Assembly: GCA_026874595.1 (NCBI GenBank)
Contig: CM049317.1
Coordinates: forward strand, 55,276,118-55,340,117
Source of the DNA: Sipunculus nudus
Lineage: Eukaryota > Annelida > Sipuncula > Golfingiida > Sipunculidae
Direction: 5' to 3'
Length of the DNA stretch: 64,000 nucleotides
Positions 36,781-48,800 of the stretch are shown piece by piece. A program made the position numbers and the translations under genes. Position 1 is the first letter of the stretch; each line of letters opens with the position of its first letter. The notes beneath the pieces were generated by a model, which was not told the DNA's origin, did not search any database, and saw only the letters and a list, made by a program, of their open reading frames with translations.

Positions 36781-37185
36781 TAAACGGAGGGAAAACTGAA
36801 TGCACAGAGTCATGCAGGAATGCACGATGACACGCGTTTTAGTAAGACAAAGACACGTGTAGGTATGAGCGACAATCAGCGCAGTTTGCTCGTTTTGTGT
36901 AGGGTCCATCGGGCCAAATGTCAATTCAGACCCGCAGCCGACGGGATGAATTAATTGGCGTAGCCGGGGCCACGGCCATTTCCTTGTAAAAACTTGTGAA
37001 TAAATATACGGGACGGGCTGACCATTTTCTCAGGGCCATAGGAACGTCACCATTCCAGTGTGCCCTCAGACCTGGTCAGACCTAAAACGCATGCCTGCAC
37101 GTCTGTGCGCATGCAGGTGATTGCTGTCCAAAGTTTCAGTCGGTGTGTCCTTCAGGAAAGGACCCGAACCGTTTTTTTTTTTTTT
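36781..37185. other. Non-array insert inside the megasatellite
   Basis: About 400 bases match no array module. A CCTGCA/TGCAGG inverted pair lies at 37,094-37,117. The insert ends in a T run (about 37,171-37,187) abutting a diverged hairpin unit. It could be an inserted element or an old flank trapped by duplication. Confidence 0.55.
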
Positions 37186-37392
37186 TTCATTGCTTGCCAG
37201 ATATCTTCGATTTCTGCAGGCAGGTTCGCCAGTCGCAAATGTCTGTTTATTGCTTGCCGGAAATCTTCGATTTCGGCAAGCATGTTGGTCAGTTGCGTAT
37301 GTCTGTTTGTTGCTTGCCGGAAATCTTCGATTTCGGCAAGCATATTGCTCAGTTGCGTATGTCTGTTTGTCTGTTTGTCTGTTTGTTTGTCT
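37186..37392 (+). repeat. Hairpin minisatellite, 3 units, first diverged
   Basis: The first unit (gcttgccagatatcttcg..., about 37,191) is the most diverged in the window. Two standard units follow at about 37,254 and 37,312. Confidence 0.88.
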
Positions 37393-38853
37393 GCACTCTC
37401 CTGGCCACAATTTTGCCACAATCACCTTGAAACTTACAGGGATGTTGAAAAACATAATTTCTAGGTGCCCTATTGTTTTTGGTTAAAATAGGTCAAAGGT
37501 CAAGGTCACGACAGGTATGGTTAACGGTTTTTGCACTATAACTTCGCCATTGATAGGCTTATCCACTTCTGCAATAGCTCATTTTTTTCGTCATCACCTG
37601 GCCTTTCTTTTGACATGTAGCTTACTTAAATTTGCTGTTACCATGGTTACGCAATTTTGGGGAGAAATCATGGAATTTCGTGATATTTTTCAAATTTGCA
37701 GCAATCGTACTGATTCTGAGATATTTTATGTAACACAAGAATATCTCGAAATTGTTTTTTCAGATTTTGGAAATGGCCGCCAGGGGGCGTTGCAGATGAA
37801 AAAACATGAACATTTGTTTTGGTGCTATACCTCCAGAACTATTAAACATTGGGCCATTTCCATCACAGCACCTTCAACTGGGGTCCATGGGCTTATTTTT
37901 GCGCATAGGTGCCAAAGTGCGCTATTGCCAGATTTCTCTACTTTTGGGGTAAAACTTTTGAATTTTGAAAATATGCAGTTTTCAGCTTCTAACTCTGTCA
38001 GTTTTTATGCTGGAGAGGTCAATTTTTTTGCATCTTGTAGCCCTTGGTGAGTTCTCGGTGATCCAATCAAAAATCTTGCAAAATCTCGCACCGTTTCTCG
38101 TCAAACGAGAGTCTTCGAGATTTCATTAAATATGACCTACAGGTTGCATTTTTTTAACAATGGCTTTGAAATTGATATATTTTGTGTTATTTTATAAATA
38201 TCTCGAAATCAGTTTTTCATTTTTTTGGAAATAGCCACCAGGGGGCGTGGTACATGAAACACTGTAACATATCATTTTTCTGCAATATCTCAAAAAATAT
38301 TAAACGTGACACCATTTTTTTTGTGGTATCTGAAACTAGGAACATTGGCTTATTCCTCCGCACATGTAGCTTTGTACTGCCGTTACCATGGTTACCAAAT
38401 TTTGGGGTAAAACGTGACAACTTGAAAATACGAAGTTTACCTGCTTCTATCTCTGTAGATATTTGCCATAGAAAGGTCTGGTTTTCGGCGTTAGACAGCA
38501 TCCGTCTAGTTCTTAGTCATTCAATCGCAAGTCTCGTCATATCTTGCAACGTTTCTCGTGAAACGAGAACACGTGACCATTCAAAGAAATGCCTATAATT
38601 CTGTCATTTTTTACGCCACAGACACATGGTCTGCAGCGCCGGATAGCGTCGGACACTCCAGTCACATTCAGGGGTCGCATTGTAAGTCTCGTCAAATCTC
38701 GCGCCGTGTTTCACCAAACCACGAAGTCACGTGCCGTCGCCGCAAGTGCCGGCAGGGTCCCTACGGTGGGCGGCCGGCGTGTGCAGCGGTGCGTGACGGC
38801 CTTTCCGGGCCCTGTCTATTATCATACATGTTGGAGGCACAGTCACAACTTTA
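37393..38853 (+). repeat. Megasatellite body, copy 3
   Basis: CTCF-like motifs lie at 37,774-37,792 and 38,232-38,250. gttaccatggttac lies at 37,637 and 38,382. The GC-rich part is about 38,620-38,820. It is nearly identical to copies 1 and 2. Confidence 0.92.
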
Positions 38854-38955
38854 TTGCTTGCCGGAAATCTTCGATTTCGGCAAGCATATTGCTCAGTTGC
38901 GTATGTCTGTTTGTCTGTTTGTTGCTTGCCGGAAATCTTTGATTCCGGCAAGCAC
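38854..38955 (+). repeat. Hairpin units ending in a chimeric junction
   Basis: One full unit, then a second unit cut at gattccggcaagc and joined directly to acaattttgccacaatcacc. The microsatellite and about 20 bases of the next module are missing. This is a recombination or deletion junction at the hairpin. Confidence 0.85.
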
Positions 38956-39826
38956 AATTTTGCCACAATCACCTTGAAACTTTCAGAGATGATGGAGAAT
39001 TAAATTTCTAGGTGCCCTATTGTTTTTGGTCAAAATAGGTCAAAGGTCAAGGTCAAGGTCATCAAAACTTCTCAAAACGGTTTTTTCTTCATATCTTTGT
39101 GAATAATAGTCATATCTACTTCAACAATAGCTCATTTTAATCGTCATTCCAAGGCCTGTCATCTGCTGTGTAGCTGACTCAAATTTGCCGTAACCATGGT
39201 TACAAATTTTGGGGAAAAGTCATGATATTCGAAAATAAGGGGTCTTATTTTCCTAACTTTGTCAGTTTTAAAGCTAGAGTGATCAAGTTTTTTGCATCAG
39301 GTAGCATTCAACTAGTACTACAAGATTTTATTACAAGTCTTGCAGTATCTCGTAAAATATCTCGTGAATAGAGATATTTCGAGATTTCATTCATCTTGCG
39401 CCAAAGGCCAAATTATTGCAGGAATCATTTTGAAACTAACATATCATAAGTCCTACACTAGTATCTCAAAATCGTTTTTTCATTTTTTTAATATTACTGC
39501 TAGGGGGCGCTGCATACGACCCTCACACACATATCATTACATTGGCCATATCTCTAAAACCCAAAGCCTCAATCACATAAACTATAGCTTATTTTTTCCC
39601 TCTGAGTCTTCTCCATAAACTGATAATGTCATCTGGTCTCAATCTTGTGTCACTTTGTCAGTGTGTCCGTCTGTTTGTCAGTTGTCCTCAAATTTGGCTG
39701 CTTGCTGATTCTTGCGTCTCGCATATAGCATTCTACAGGCCACAGTTTTTAAAGAAGCATTTGAAAACTGATGCATATTATATTTTACAAAAATATCTCA
39801 CAATTTTTTTTTTCATTTTCCGGATA

Positions 39827-39845
39827 GGGCCGCTAGGTGGCGCTG
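39827..39845 (+). promoter_or_regulatory. CTCF-like motif (GGTGGC variant)
   Basis: gggccgctaggtggcgctg has the AGGTGGC core common in real vertebrate CTCF sites. Most neighbours have AGGGGGC. Confidence 0.5.
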
Positions 39846-40161
39846 CACCTGACCCTCACACACATATCATTATATTGACCATATCTCTAAAACCCAAAGC
39901 CTCAATTACAGAAACTATGGCTTATTTTCTTTCCCTGAGTCTTCTCCATGACCTAGTAATGTCATCTGGTCTAATTCTTGTATGACTTTGTCAGTGTGTC
40001 TGTCTGTTTGTCAGTTGTCCTCAAATCCGCCTACTTGCTGGTTCTTGCGTCTCATATATAGCATTCTACAGGCCACAGTTTTTTTTCAGGAATCCTTTTA
40101 AAACTGGTACATCTTATGTGTTTCACTAATATCTCAAAACAGATTTTTCATTTTCCGGATA

Positions 40162-40180
40162 TAGCCACTAGGGGGCGCTG
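40162..40180 (+). promoter_or_regulatory. CTCF-like motif (full core match)
   Basis: The core ccactagggggcgc matches every position of the degenerate consensus CCASYAGRKGGCRS. Function is inferred only. Confidence 0.5.
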
Positions 40181-40540
40181 CACCTTCACCTCCCCAACAT
40201 ATCATGTTTTGGCCATATCTCCAAAATTATAAACCTTATCTACATAAACCATCGCTAATTTTGCTCTTCTTTGCCTTCGGCACTTTTGTCTGGTAATCTG
40301 TTATCACAGATGTGTCAGTATGTTTGTCTGTTAGTCTTTTGTGGTCAGCTTTGTCTGCTTCCTCGTTGTTTTGTCTGATATGTCATTTTACAGGCCACAA
40401 CTTCTCAGCAAACGCTGAGGGTCATTCAAATAATAGAAACCCCACAATATGTTCTGTCTGTCCATCTGTCTGTCATTTCAACTTCCGGCAAGCGTTCGAC
40501 CTCTGGTCGTCTAGTTTTTTTGTTTTTTTGTGTGTTTGTC

Positions 40541-40745
40541 TGCGCTCTCCTGGCCATAATTCTGCAGCAATCGACATGACCCTTACAGGGTTGATTGACA
40601 ACCGAACACCCTGGAACCCTATTGTTTTTGGTCAACATTGCTCCAAGGTCAAGGGTCAAGGTCACGACAGGTGTGGTTAACGGTTTTTGCACTATAACTT
40701 CGCCATAAATAGGCTTATCCACTTCTGCAATAGCTCATTTTTTTC
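40541..40745 (+). repeat. Module C, partial
   Basis: Starts gcgctctcctggccataatt and includes acagggttgattgacaaccg and caaggtcaagggtcaaggtc. It is a diverged relative of the first 270 bases of the body. It joins module B after tcatcacctggcctgtcatc. Confidence 0.88.
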
Positions 40746-42477
40746 GTCATCACCTGGCCTGTCATCTGGTGTGTAGCTGACTCAAATTTGAAGTAACCAT
40801 GGTTACAAATTTTTGGGGAAAAGTCATGATATTCGAAAATAAGGGGTCTTATTTTTGTAACTTTGTCAGTTTTAAAGCTAGAGTGATCTAGTTTTTTGCA
40901 TCAGGAAGCATTCAACTAGTACTACAAGATTTTATTACAAGTCTTGCAGTATCTCGTAAAATATCTCGTGATTAGAGATATTTCGAGATTTAATTCATCT
41001 TGCGCCAAAGGCCACATTATTGCAGGAATCTTTTTGAAACTGACATATTATAAGTCCTATACTAGTATCTCGAAATTGTTTTTTCATTTTTTGAATAGGG
41101 CCGCTAGGGGGCGCTGGATGCGAACCTCCCGAACATATCATATTTTGGCCATATCTCAAAAATTATAAGCCTCAATTACATAAACTATAGCTTATTTTCT
41201 TCCTCTGAGTTTTCTCCATAACCTAGTGTAGTCATCTGGTCACAATTTTGTGACACTTTGTCAGTGTGTCTGTCTGTTTGTCAGTTGTCCTCAAATTCGC
41301 CTTCCTGCTCTTGCGTCTCACATATAGCATTCTACAGGCCACAGTTTTGAAAGAATCCTTTTGAAACTATTACATCTTAAGTCTTACACTAATATCTCGA
41401 AACCAATTTTTCATTTTCCGGATATGGCCGCTAGGGGGCGCTGAACTCGAACCTCTCCGAACATATCATGCTTTGGCAATATCTCCAAAACTATAAACCT
41501 CAGTTACATAAACTGTAGCTTTTTTCTTCCTTTGAGTCTTCTCCATAACCTGGATTAGTCATCTGGACTCAATCTTGAGTCACTTTGTCAGTGTTTTCGT
41601 CTGTTTGTCAGTTGTCCTCAAATTCGCCTGCTTAATTGTTGGCTCTTGCGTCTCACATGTAGCATTCTATAGGCCATAGTTTTGAGGGAATCTTTTTGAA
41701 ACTATTACATCTTATGTCTTACACTAATATCTAAAAATAAATTTTTCATTTTCCGGATATGGCCACTAGTGGGCGCTGCACACGACCCTCACACATACCA
41801 TTATATTGGCCATATCTCTACACCAAAAGCCTCTGTTATATAAACTATAGCTTATTTTCTTCCTTTGAATCTTCTCCATAACCTGATTAAGGCATCTGGT
41901 TTCAATCTTCTGTCACTTTGTCAGTGTGTCCATCTGTTTGACCGTTATCCTCAAAGTCGCCTGCTTGCTGGTTCTTACTCCTTACATATAGCATTCTACA
42001 GGCCACGGCTTTGACGGAATCCTTTTAAAACTGGGACATCTCATGTCATACACTAATAATACGAAACGCATTTGTCGTCTTCGGAATATGTCTCCTAGAG
42101 GGCGCTACAGTCGAGCCTCCCAAGTATATATATAATTCGCCATACCTCCAAAACTATAAATCTAAATTACATAAATTATAACTCATTTTCTTCCTTTGAA
42201 TCTTCTCAATCACTAGGTTATGTCATCTGGTGTCAATCTTGTCTCACAAAGTCACTATGTCCCTCTGTTCGTCTTTTGTTGTCAGTTTTGTCTGCTTGCC
42301 TGTTCTTTTGTCTCATATGTCATTCTACGGGCCACATATTCTCAGCAATGTCCCTGAGAGTCATTCCATTAATAGAAAACCGACAATATGTTCTTTCTGT
42401 CCGTCTGTGTTTCACTTCCGATTTCCGGCAAGCGTTCGACCTATGGTCGTCTAGTTTGTTTTTTTGTGTGTTTGTCT
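40746..42477 (+). repeat. Module B block 3
   Basis: CTCF-like motifs lie at 41,098-41,116, 41,425-41,443, 41,760-41,778 and 42,089-42,107 (spacing 327, 335, 329). gtaaccatggttac lies at 40,793-40,806. The block ends with half a hairpin and cgacctatggtcg (42,437-42,449). Confidence 0.9.
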
Positions 42478-42800
42478 GCGCTCTCCTGGCCACAATTTTG
42501 CAGCAATCGACATGACCCTTACAGGGTTGATTGACAACCGAACACCCTGGAACCCTATTGTTTTTGGTCAACATTGCTCCAAGGTCAAGGGTCAAGGTCA
42601 CGACAGGTGTGGTTAACGGTTTTTGCACTATAACTTCGCCATAAATAGGCTTATCCACTTCTGCAATAGCTCATTTTTTTCGTCATCACTTGTCCTTTCT
42701 TTTGATATGTAGCTTACTTAAATTTGCCGTTACTATGGTTACATTTTTTGGGCAAAAATCATGGAAATTGGAAATAACACGACCATTTTTTTGTAACTTT
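42478..42800 (+). repeat. Module C
   Basis: Full module C with AGGTCA-type half-sites near 42,582-42,600 and a one-base variant palindrome gttactatggttac (42,729-42,742). It leads into the 148-bp satellite. Confidence 0.88.
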
Positions 42801-44880
42801 GTCAGTTTTTAAGCTAGGCAGATCTAGTTTTCGGCATTTTGTTCCACATGATCAGCTTGACACGACAGAACTGAAAGTCACGCCAAACCTCGCGCCATAT
42901 CTCGTCAATCGAGAAAAAACGAGACTTCGCGGAAATGCTTATAACTCGGCGACTTTTACAGCTAGACAGGTCTGGTTTTCGGCATTTCGTTCCACCAAAC
43001 AAGCTTGACACGACAGAGCTGCAAGACAGGCCAAATCTCGCACCGTATCTCGTCAAACGAGAAAACACGGGATTTCACGGAAATGCTTATAACTGGGCCA
43101 GTTTTACAGCTAGACACGTCTGGTTTTCGGCATTTAGTTCCACTAGACCAGCTTGACACGACAGATATGCAAGTGCCGTTACCATGGTTATATTTTTTGG
43201 GCAAAAATCATGGAAATTGGAAATAACACGACCATTTTTTGTAACTTTGTCAATTTATAAGCTACAGACGTCTGGTTTTGGTCATTATGTACGTTATAGG
43301 CAGCTTGACATGATAAAACTGAAAATCTCGCCAAATCTCGCACCATTTCTCGTCAAACGAGAGTCTTCGAGATTTCATTAAATATGACCTACAGGTTGCA
43401 TTTTTTTAACAATGGCTTTGAAATTGATATATTTTGTGTTATTTATAAATATCTCGAAATCAGATTTTCATTTTTTGGAAATAGCCACCAGGGGGCGTGG
43501 TACCTGAAACACTGTAACATATCATTTTTCTGCAATATCTAAAATAATTTTAAACATGGCACAATTTTTATCGTTGTATCTTAAACTAGGAACATTGGCT
43601 TATTCCTCCGCACATGTAGCTTTGTGCTGCCGTTACCATGGTTACCAAATTTGTGGGTTAAACTTGACGATCTGAAAATATGCAGTTTTTGGCTTCTATC
43701 TCGGTTAATATTTATGTTTCAAGGGTCTAGTTTTTTGTATAAGGCTGCTTCCCCTTGGTTCTATGTCATTCAATTGCAAGTCTCGTCAAATTTCGCTCGG
43801 TTTATCGTCAAACGAGAAAAAACGAGATTTCACAGAAATGCTTATAACTCGGCGACTTTTACAGCTACACAGGTCTAGTTTCCGGCATTTCATAACATAT
43901 GACCAGCTTGACACGCCAGAAAAGAAATCAGGCCAAATCTCGCACCATATCTCGTCAAGCGAGAAAAAAACGAGATATCATGGAAATGCTTATAACTAGG
44001 CGACTTTTACAGCTACTCAGGTCTAGTTTTTGGCATTTGGTAACATTTGGCCAACTTGACATAGTAAAACTGCGATACTTGGCAAAATCTCGCACTATAT
44101 CTGGTCAAATGTGGAAAAACGAGATTTCACAGAAATGCATATAAGTCGTCGACTTTCACGGCTAGACAGGTCTAGTTTATGGCATTCATTAACATTTGGA
44201 CGGCTTGACATGACAAACCTGCAAGACTGGCCAAATCTCGCACCATATCTCGTCAAACGATAAAAAAGGAGATTTCACAGACATGCTAATAACTCGGCGA
44301 CTTTTACAGCAAGACAGATGTAGTTTTCGCCATTTCATAACATTTAGAGAGTTTGATATGACAAATCTACAAGACTGGCCAAATCCTGCACCATATCTCG
44401 TCAAACGAGAAAACACGAGAGTACACGGAAATGCTTATAACTCGGCGACTTTTACAGCTAGACGGATCTAGTTTTCGCCATTTCGTAACGTTTGGCCGTC
44501 TTGACATAATAAAACTGCTCGTCTTGCCAAATCTCGTACTATATCTCGTCAAGCGAGAAAAAAACATGATTTCACGTAAATGCTGATGACACGGCTACTT
44601 TTGAAGCTAGACAGGTCTAGTTTCCGGCATTTTGTAATATTTGACAAACCTGACATGACAAAACTGGAAATCTCGCCAAAGCTCGCACCATTTCCCGTCA
44701 AACGAGAAAACACGACATTTCATGCAAATACTTATAACTCAGCGGCTTTTATAGCTAGGCAGGTCTAGTTTTCGGCATTTCATATCATTTGGCCAGCTTG
44801 ACATGACAAACCTGAAAACGTCTCACTGCTTCTTGTCAAACGAGATTAACGGGATTTCATGAAAAAATTTTGAACTTTGT
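42801..44880 (+). repeat. 148-bp palindromic satellite, block 1
   Basis: The central palindrome (ctcgtcaaacgag or variants) begins at 42,901, 43,049, then 43,804, 43,951, 44,101, 44,249, 44,397, 44,545 and 44,694, a period of 147-150. A stretch at 43,380-43,800 is a piece of body with a CTCF-like motif (43,482-43,500) and gttaccatggttac (43,632). Each unit also has gcttataactcggcgacttt and acaggtctagttttcggcat. Because 148 is not a multiple of three, frames break after one or two units. Confidence 0.93.
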
Positions 44881-45141
44881 CCCTTTTACACTAGAAAGAT
44901 ATGCAGCTGTTAAAGGTCAGCATGCATAAATAAACATATTATCCGTTTCTGCTGCCCCCCATTGTTGCTCATTCATATGACTGTTTCTACATGCACTCTC
45001 TGTCTATCTGTCTGTATCATTTCCATTTCCGGCAAGCGCGTGACCTCTGGTCATCTTGTTGCTTGCCGGAAATCTTCGATTTCCGCAAGCATATTGGTCA
45101 GTTGCGTATGTCTGTTTGTCTGTCTGTCTGTTTGTTTGTCT
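44881..45141 (+). repeat. Satellite tail and hairpin unit
   Basis: The tail (agatatgcagctgttaaagg ... catgcataaataaacatatt) recurs at 50,160, 52,230 and 61,570. It is followed by a half hairpin, tgacctctggtca (45,041-45,053), and one full hairpin unit with a mismatched right arm. Confidence 0.9.
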
Positions 45142-46270
45142 GCACTCTCCTGGCCACAATTTTGCCACAATCACCTTGAAACTTACAGGGATGATAAAAA
45201 ACATAATTTCTAGGTGCCCTATTGTTTTTGGTTAAAATAGGTCAAAGGTCAAGGTCAAGGTCACGACAGGTATGGTTAACGGTTTTTGCACTATAACTTC
45301 GCAATAAATAGGCTTATCAACTTCTGCAATAGCTCATTTTTTTCGTCATCACCTGGCCTTTCTTTTGACATGTAGCTTACTTAAATTTGCTGTTACCATG
45401 GTTACGCAATTTTGGGGAGAAATCATGGAATTTCCTGATATTTTTCAAATTTGCAGCAATCGTACTGATTCTGAGATATTTTATGTAACACAAGAATATC
45501 TCGAAATTGTTTTTTCAGATTTTGGAAATGGCCGCCAGGGGGTGTTGCAGATGAAAAAACATGAAAATTTGTTTTGGTGCTATACCTCCAGAACTATTAA
45601 ACATTGGGCCATTTCCATCACAGCACCTTCAACTGGGGTCCATGGGCTTATTTTTGCGCATAGGTGCCAAAGTGCGCTATTGCCAGATTTCTCTATTTTT
45701 GGGGTAAAACTTTTGAATTTTGAAAATATGCAGTTTTCAGCTTCTAACTCTGTCAGTTTTTATGCTGGAGAGGTCAATTTTTTTGCATCTTGTAGCCCTT
45801 GGTGAGCTCTCGGTGATCCAATCAAAAATCTTGCAAAATCTCGCACCGTTTCTCGTCAAACGAGAGTCTTCGAGATTTCATTAAATATGACCTACAGGTT
45901 GCAATTTTTTTAACAATGGCTTTGAAATTGATATATTTTGTGTTATTTATAAATATCTCGAAATCAGTTTTTCATTTTTTGGAAATAGCCACCAGGGGGC
46001 GTGGTACCTGAAACACTGTAACATATCATTTTTCTGCAATATCTAAAATAATTTTAAACATGGCACAATTTTTATCGTTGTATCTTAAACTAGGAAGATT
46101 GGCTTATTCCTCCGCACATGTAGCTTTGTGCTGCCGTTACCATGGTTACCAAATTTGTGGGTTAAACTTGACGATCTGAAAATATGCAGTTTTTGGCTTC
46201 TATCTCGGTTAATATTTATGTTTCAAGGGTCTAGTTTTTTGCATAAGGCTGCTTCCCCTTGGTTCTAAGT
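45142..46270 (+). repeat. Megasatellite body, copy 4 (5' two thirds)
   Basis: CTCF-like motifs lie at 45,529-45,547 (core ggggtg instead of gggcg) and 45,986-46,004. gttaccatggttac lies at 45,392 and 46,136. The GC-rich end is missing and the copy runs into satellite. Confidence 0.9.
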
Positions 46271-47108
46271 CATTCAATTGCAAGTCTCGTCAAATTTCGC
46301 TCGGTTTATCGTCAAACGAGAAAAAACGAGATTTCACGGAAATGCTTATAACTCGGCGACTTTTACAGCTACACAGGTCTAGTTTTCGGCATTTTATATA
46401 ATATGACCAGCTTGACACGCCAGAAAAGAAATCAGGCCAAATCTCGCACCATATCTCGTCAAGCGAGAAAAAAACGAGATATCATGGAAATGCTTATAAC
46501 TAGGCGACTTTTACAGCTACTCAGGTCTAGTTTTTGGCATTTGGTAACATTTGGCCAACTTGACATAGTAAAACTGCGATACTTGGCGAAATCTCGCACT
46601 ACATCTGGTCAAATGTGGAAAAACGAGATTTCACAGAAATGCATATAAGTCAGCGCTTTTCACAGCTAGACAGGTCTAGTTTTTGGCATTCATTAACATT
46701 TGGACGGCTTGACATGACAAACCTGCAAGACTGGCCAAATCTCGCACCATATCTCGTCAAACGATAAAAAAGGAGATTTCACAGAAATGCTAATAACTCG
46801 GCAACTTTTACAGCTAGACATATGTAGTTTTCGCCATTTCATAACATTTAGAGAGTTTGATATGACAAATCTACAAGACTGGCCAAATCCTGCACCATAT
46901 CTCGTCAAACGAGAAAACACGAGAGTAGACGAAAATGCTTATAACTCGGCGACTTTTACAGCTAGACGGATCCAGTTTTCGCCATTTCGTAACGTTTGGC
47001 CGTCTTGACATAATAAAACTGCTCGTCTTGCCAAATCTCGTTCTATATCTCGTCAAGCGAGAAAAAAACATGATTTCGCGTAAATGCTGATAACACGGCG
47101 ACTTTTGC
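46271..47108 (+). repeat. 148-bp palindromic satellite, block 2
   Basis: About six units, nearly identical in order to 43,790-44,570. Ends at gacttttgcagctagtttgt, where module B begins at ttttggataggg. Confidence 0.92.
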
Positions 47109-47129
47109 AGCTAGTTTGTTTTTTGGATA

Positions 47130-47148
47130 GGGCCACTAGGGGGCGCTG
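47130..47148 (+). promoter_or_regulatory. CTCF-like motif (full core match)
   Basis: gggccactagggggcgctg matches the degenerate core at all positions. It sits at the exact satellite-to-module-B junction. Confidence 0.5.
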
Positions 47149-48118
47149 GAAGCGAACCTCCCCAATATATCATATTTTGGCCATATCTCCAAAATTATAA
47201 GCCTCAATTACATAAACTATAGCTTATTTTCTTCCTCTGAGTCTCCTCCATAACCTGGTGTAGTCATCTGGTCACAATTTTGTGTCACCTTGTCAGTGTG
47301 TCTGTCTGTTTGTCAATTGTCCTCAAATTCGCCTGCTTGCTCTTGCGTCTCACATATAGCATTCTACAGCCCCCAGTTTTGAAAGAATCTTTTTGAAACT
47401 ATTACATCTTAAGTCTTACACTAATATCTCGAAACCAACTTTTCATTTTCCGGATATGGCCGCTAGGGGGCGCTGAACTCGAACCTCTCCCAACATATCA
47501 TGCTTTTGTAATATGTCCAAAACTATAAACCTCAGTTACATAAACTGTAGCTTTTTTCTTCCTTTGAGTCTTCTCCATAACCTGGAGTAGTCATCTGGAC
47601 TCAATCTTGAGTTACTTTGTCAGTGTGTCTGTCTGTTTGTCAGTTGTCCTCAAATTCGCCTGCTTGCTGGTTCTTGCGTCTCACATATAGCATTCTATAG
47701 GCCACAGTTTTGAGGGAATCCTTTTGAAACTATTACACCTTATGTCTTACACTAATATCTCGAAATAAATTTTTCATTTTCCGGATATTGCCACTAGTGC
47801 GCGCTGCACACGACCCTTACACACATACCATTGTATTGGCCATATCTCTACACCCAAAGCCTCAGTTACATAAACTATAGCTTATTTTCTTCCTTTTAGT
47901 CATCTCCATAACCTGATTAAGGCATCTGGTTTCAATCTTCTGTCACTTTGTCAGTGTGTCCATCTGTTTGTCCGTTATCCTCAAAGTCGCCTGCTTGCTG
48001 GTTCTTACGCCTTACATATAGCATTCTACAGGCCACAGCTTTGACGGAATCTTTTTGAAACTGGGACATCTCATGTCATACGCTAATAATACAAACCGCC
48101 TTTGTCGTTTTTGGAATA

Positions 48119-48137
48119 TGTCCGCTAGAGGGCGCTA
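48119..48137 (+). promoter_or_regulatory. CTCF-like motif (AGAGGGC core)
   Basis: tgtccgctagagggcgcta has the AGAGGGC core, also typical of real sites. The matching site in block 3 (42,089) has cctcctagagggcgc-type divergence upstream. Confidence 0.45.
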
Positions 48138-48507
48138 CAGTCGAACCTCCCAAGTATATCATTAATTCGCCATACCTCCAAAACTATTAATCTAAATTAC
48201 ATTAATTATAACTCATTTTCTTCCTTTGAATCTTCTCCATAACCAGGTTAAGTCATCTGGTGTCAATCTTGTCTCACAAAGTCAGTATGTCTGTCTGTTT
48301 GTCTTTTGTTGTCGGCTTTGTCTGCTTGCCTGTTCTTTTGTCTCATATGTCATTCTACGGGCCACATATTCTCAGCAATGTCCTTGAGAGTCATTCCATT
48401 GATAGAAAACCGACAAAATTTTCTGTCTGTCCATCTGTGTTTCACTTCCGATTTCCGGCAAGCGTTCGACCTATGGTCGTCTAGTTTGTTTTTTTGTGTG
48501 TTTGTCT

Positions 48508-48800
48508 GCGCTCTCCTGGCCACAATTTTGCAGCAATCGACATGACCCTTACAGGGTTGATTGACAACTGAACACCCTGGAACCCTATTGTTTTTGGTCA
48601 ACATTGCTCCAAGGTCAAGGGTCAAGGTCACGACAGGTGTGGTTAACGGTTTTTGCACTATAACTTCGCCATAAATAGGCTTATCCACTTCTGCAATAGC
48701 TCATTTTTTTCGTCATCACCTGGCCTTTCTTTTGATGTGTAGCTTACTTAAATTTGCCGTTACCATGGTTACATTTTTTGGGCAAAAATCATGGAAATTG
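48508..48800 (+). repeat. Module C
   Basis: Nearly identical to 42,478-42,800. gttaccatggttac lies at 48,759-48,772. Confidence 0.88.

Larger units (their letters stand above)
38956..40540 (+). repeat. Module B block 2
   Basis: CTCF-like motifs lie at 39,494-39,512, 39,827-39,845 and 40,162-40,180 (spacing 333 and 335). gtaaccatggttac lies at 39,190-39,203. The block ends in half of a hairpin unit (acttccggcaagcg) and the short inverted repeat cgacctctggtcg (40,497-40,509). Confidence 0.9.
47109..48507 (+). repeat. Module B block 4
   Basis: CTCF-like motifs lie at 47,130-47,148, 47,457-47,475, 47,788-47,806 (degenerate) and 48,119-48,137. Ends with a half hairpin and cgacctatggtcg (48,467-48,479). 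It is parallel to block 3. Confidence 0.9.

Noticed and set aside
32667-38598. A 138-145-codon frame in the second half of the body, and a 94-codon minus frame opposite it
   Set aside because: Both strands are open over the same repeat and differences are scattered. No recognisable domain. Treated as repeat by-products.
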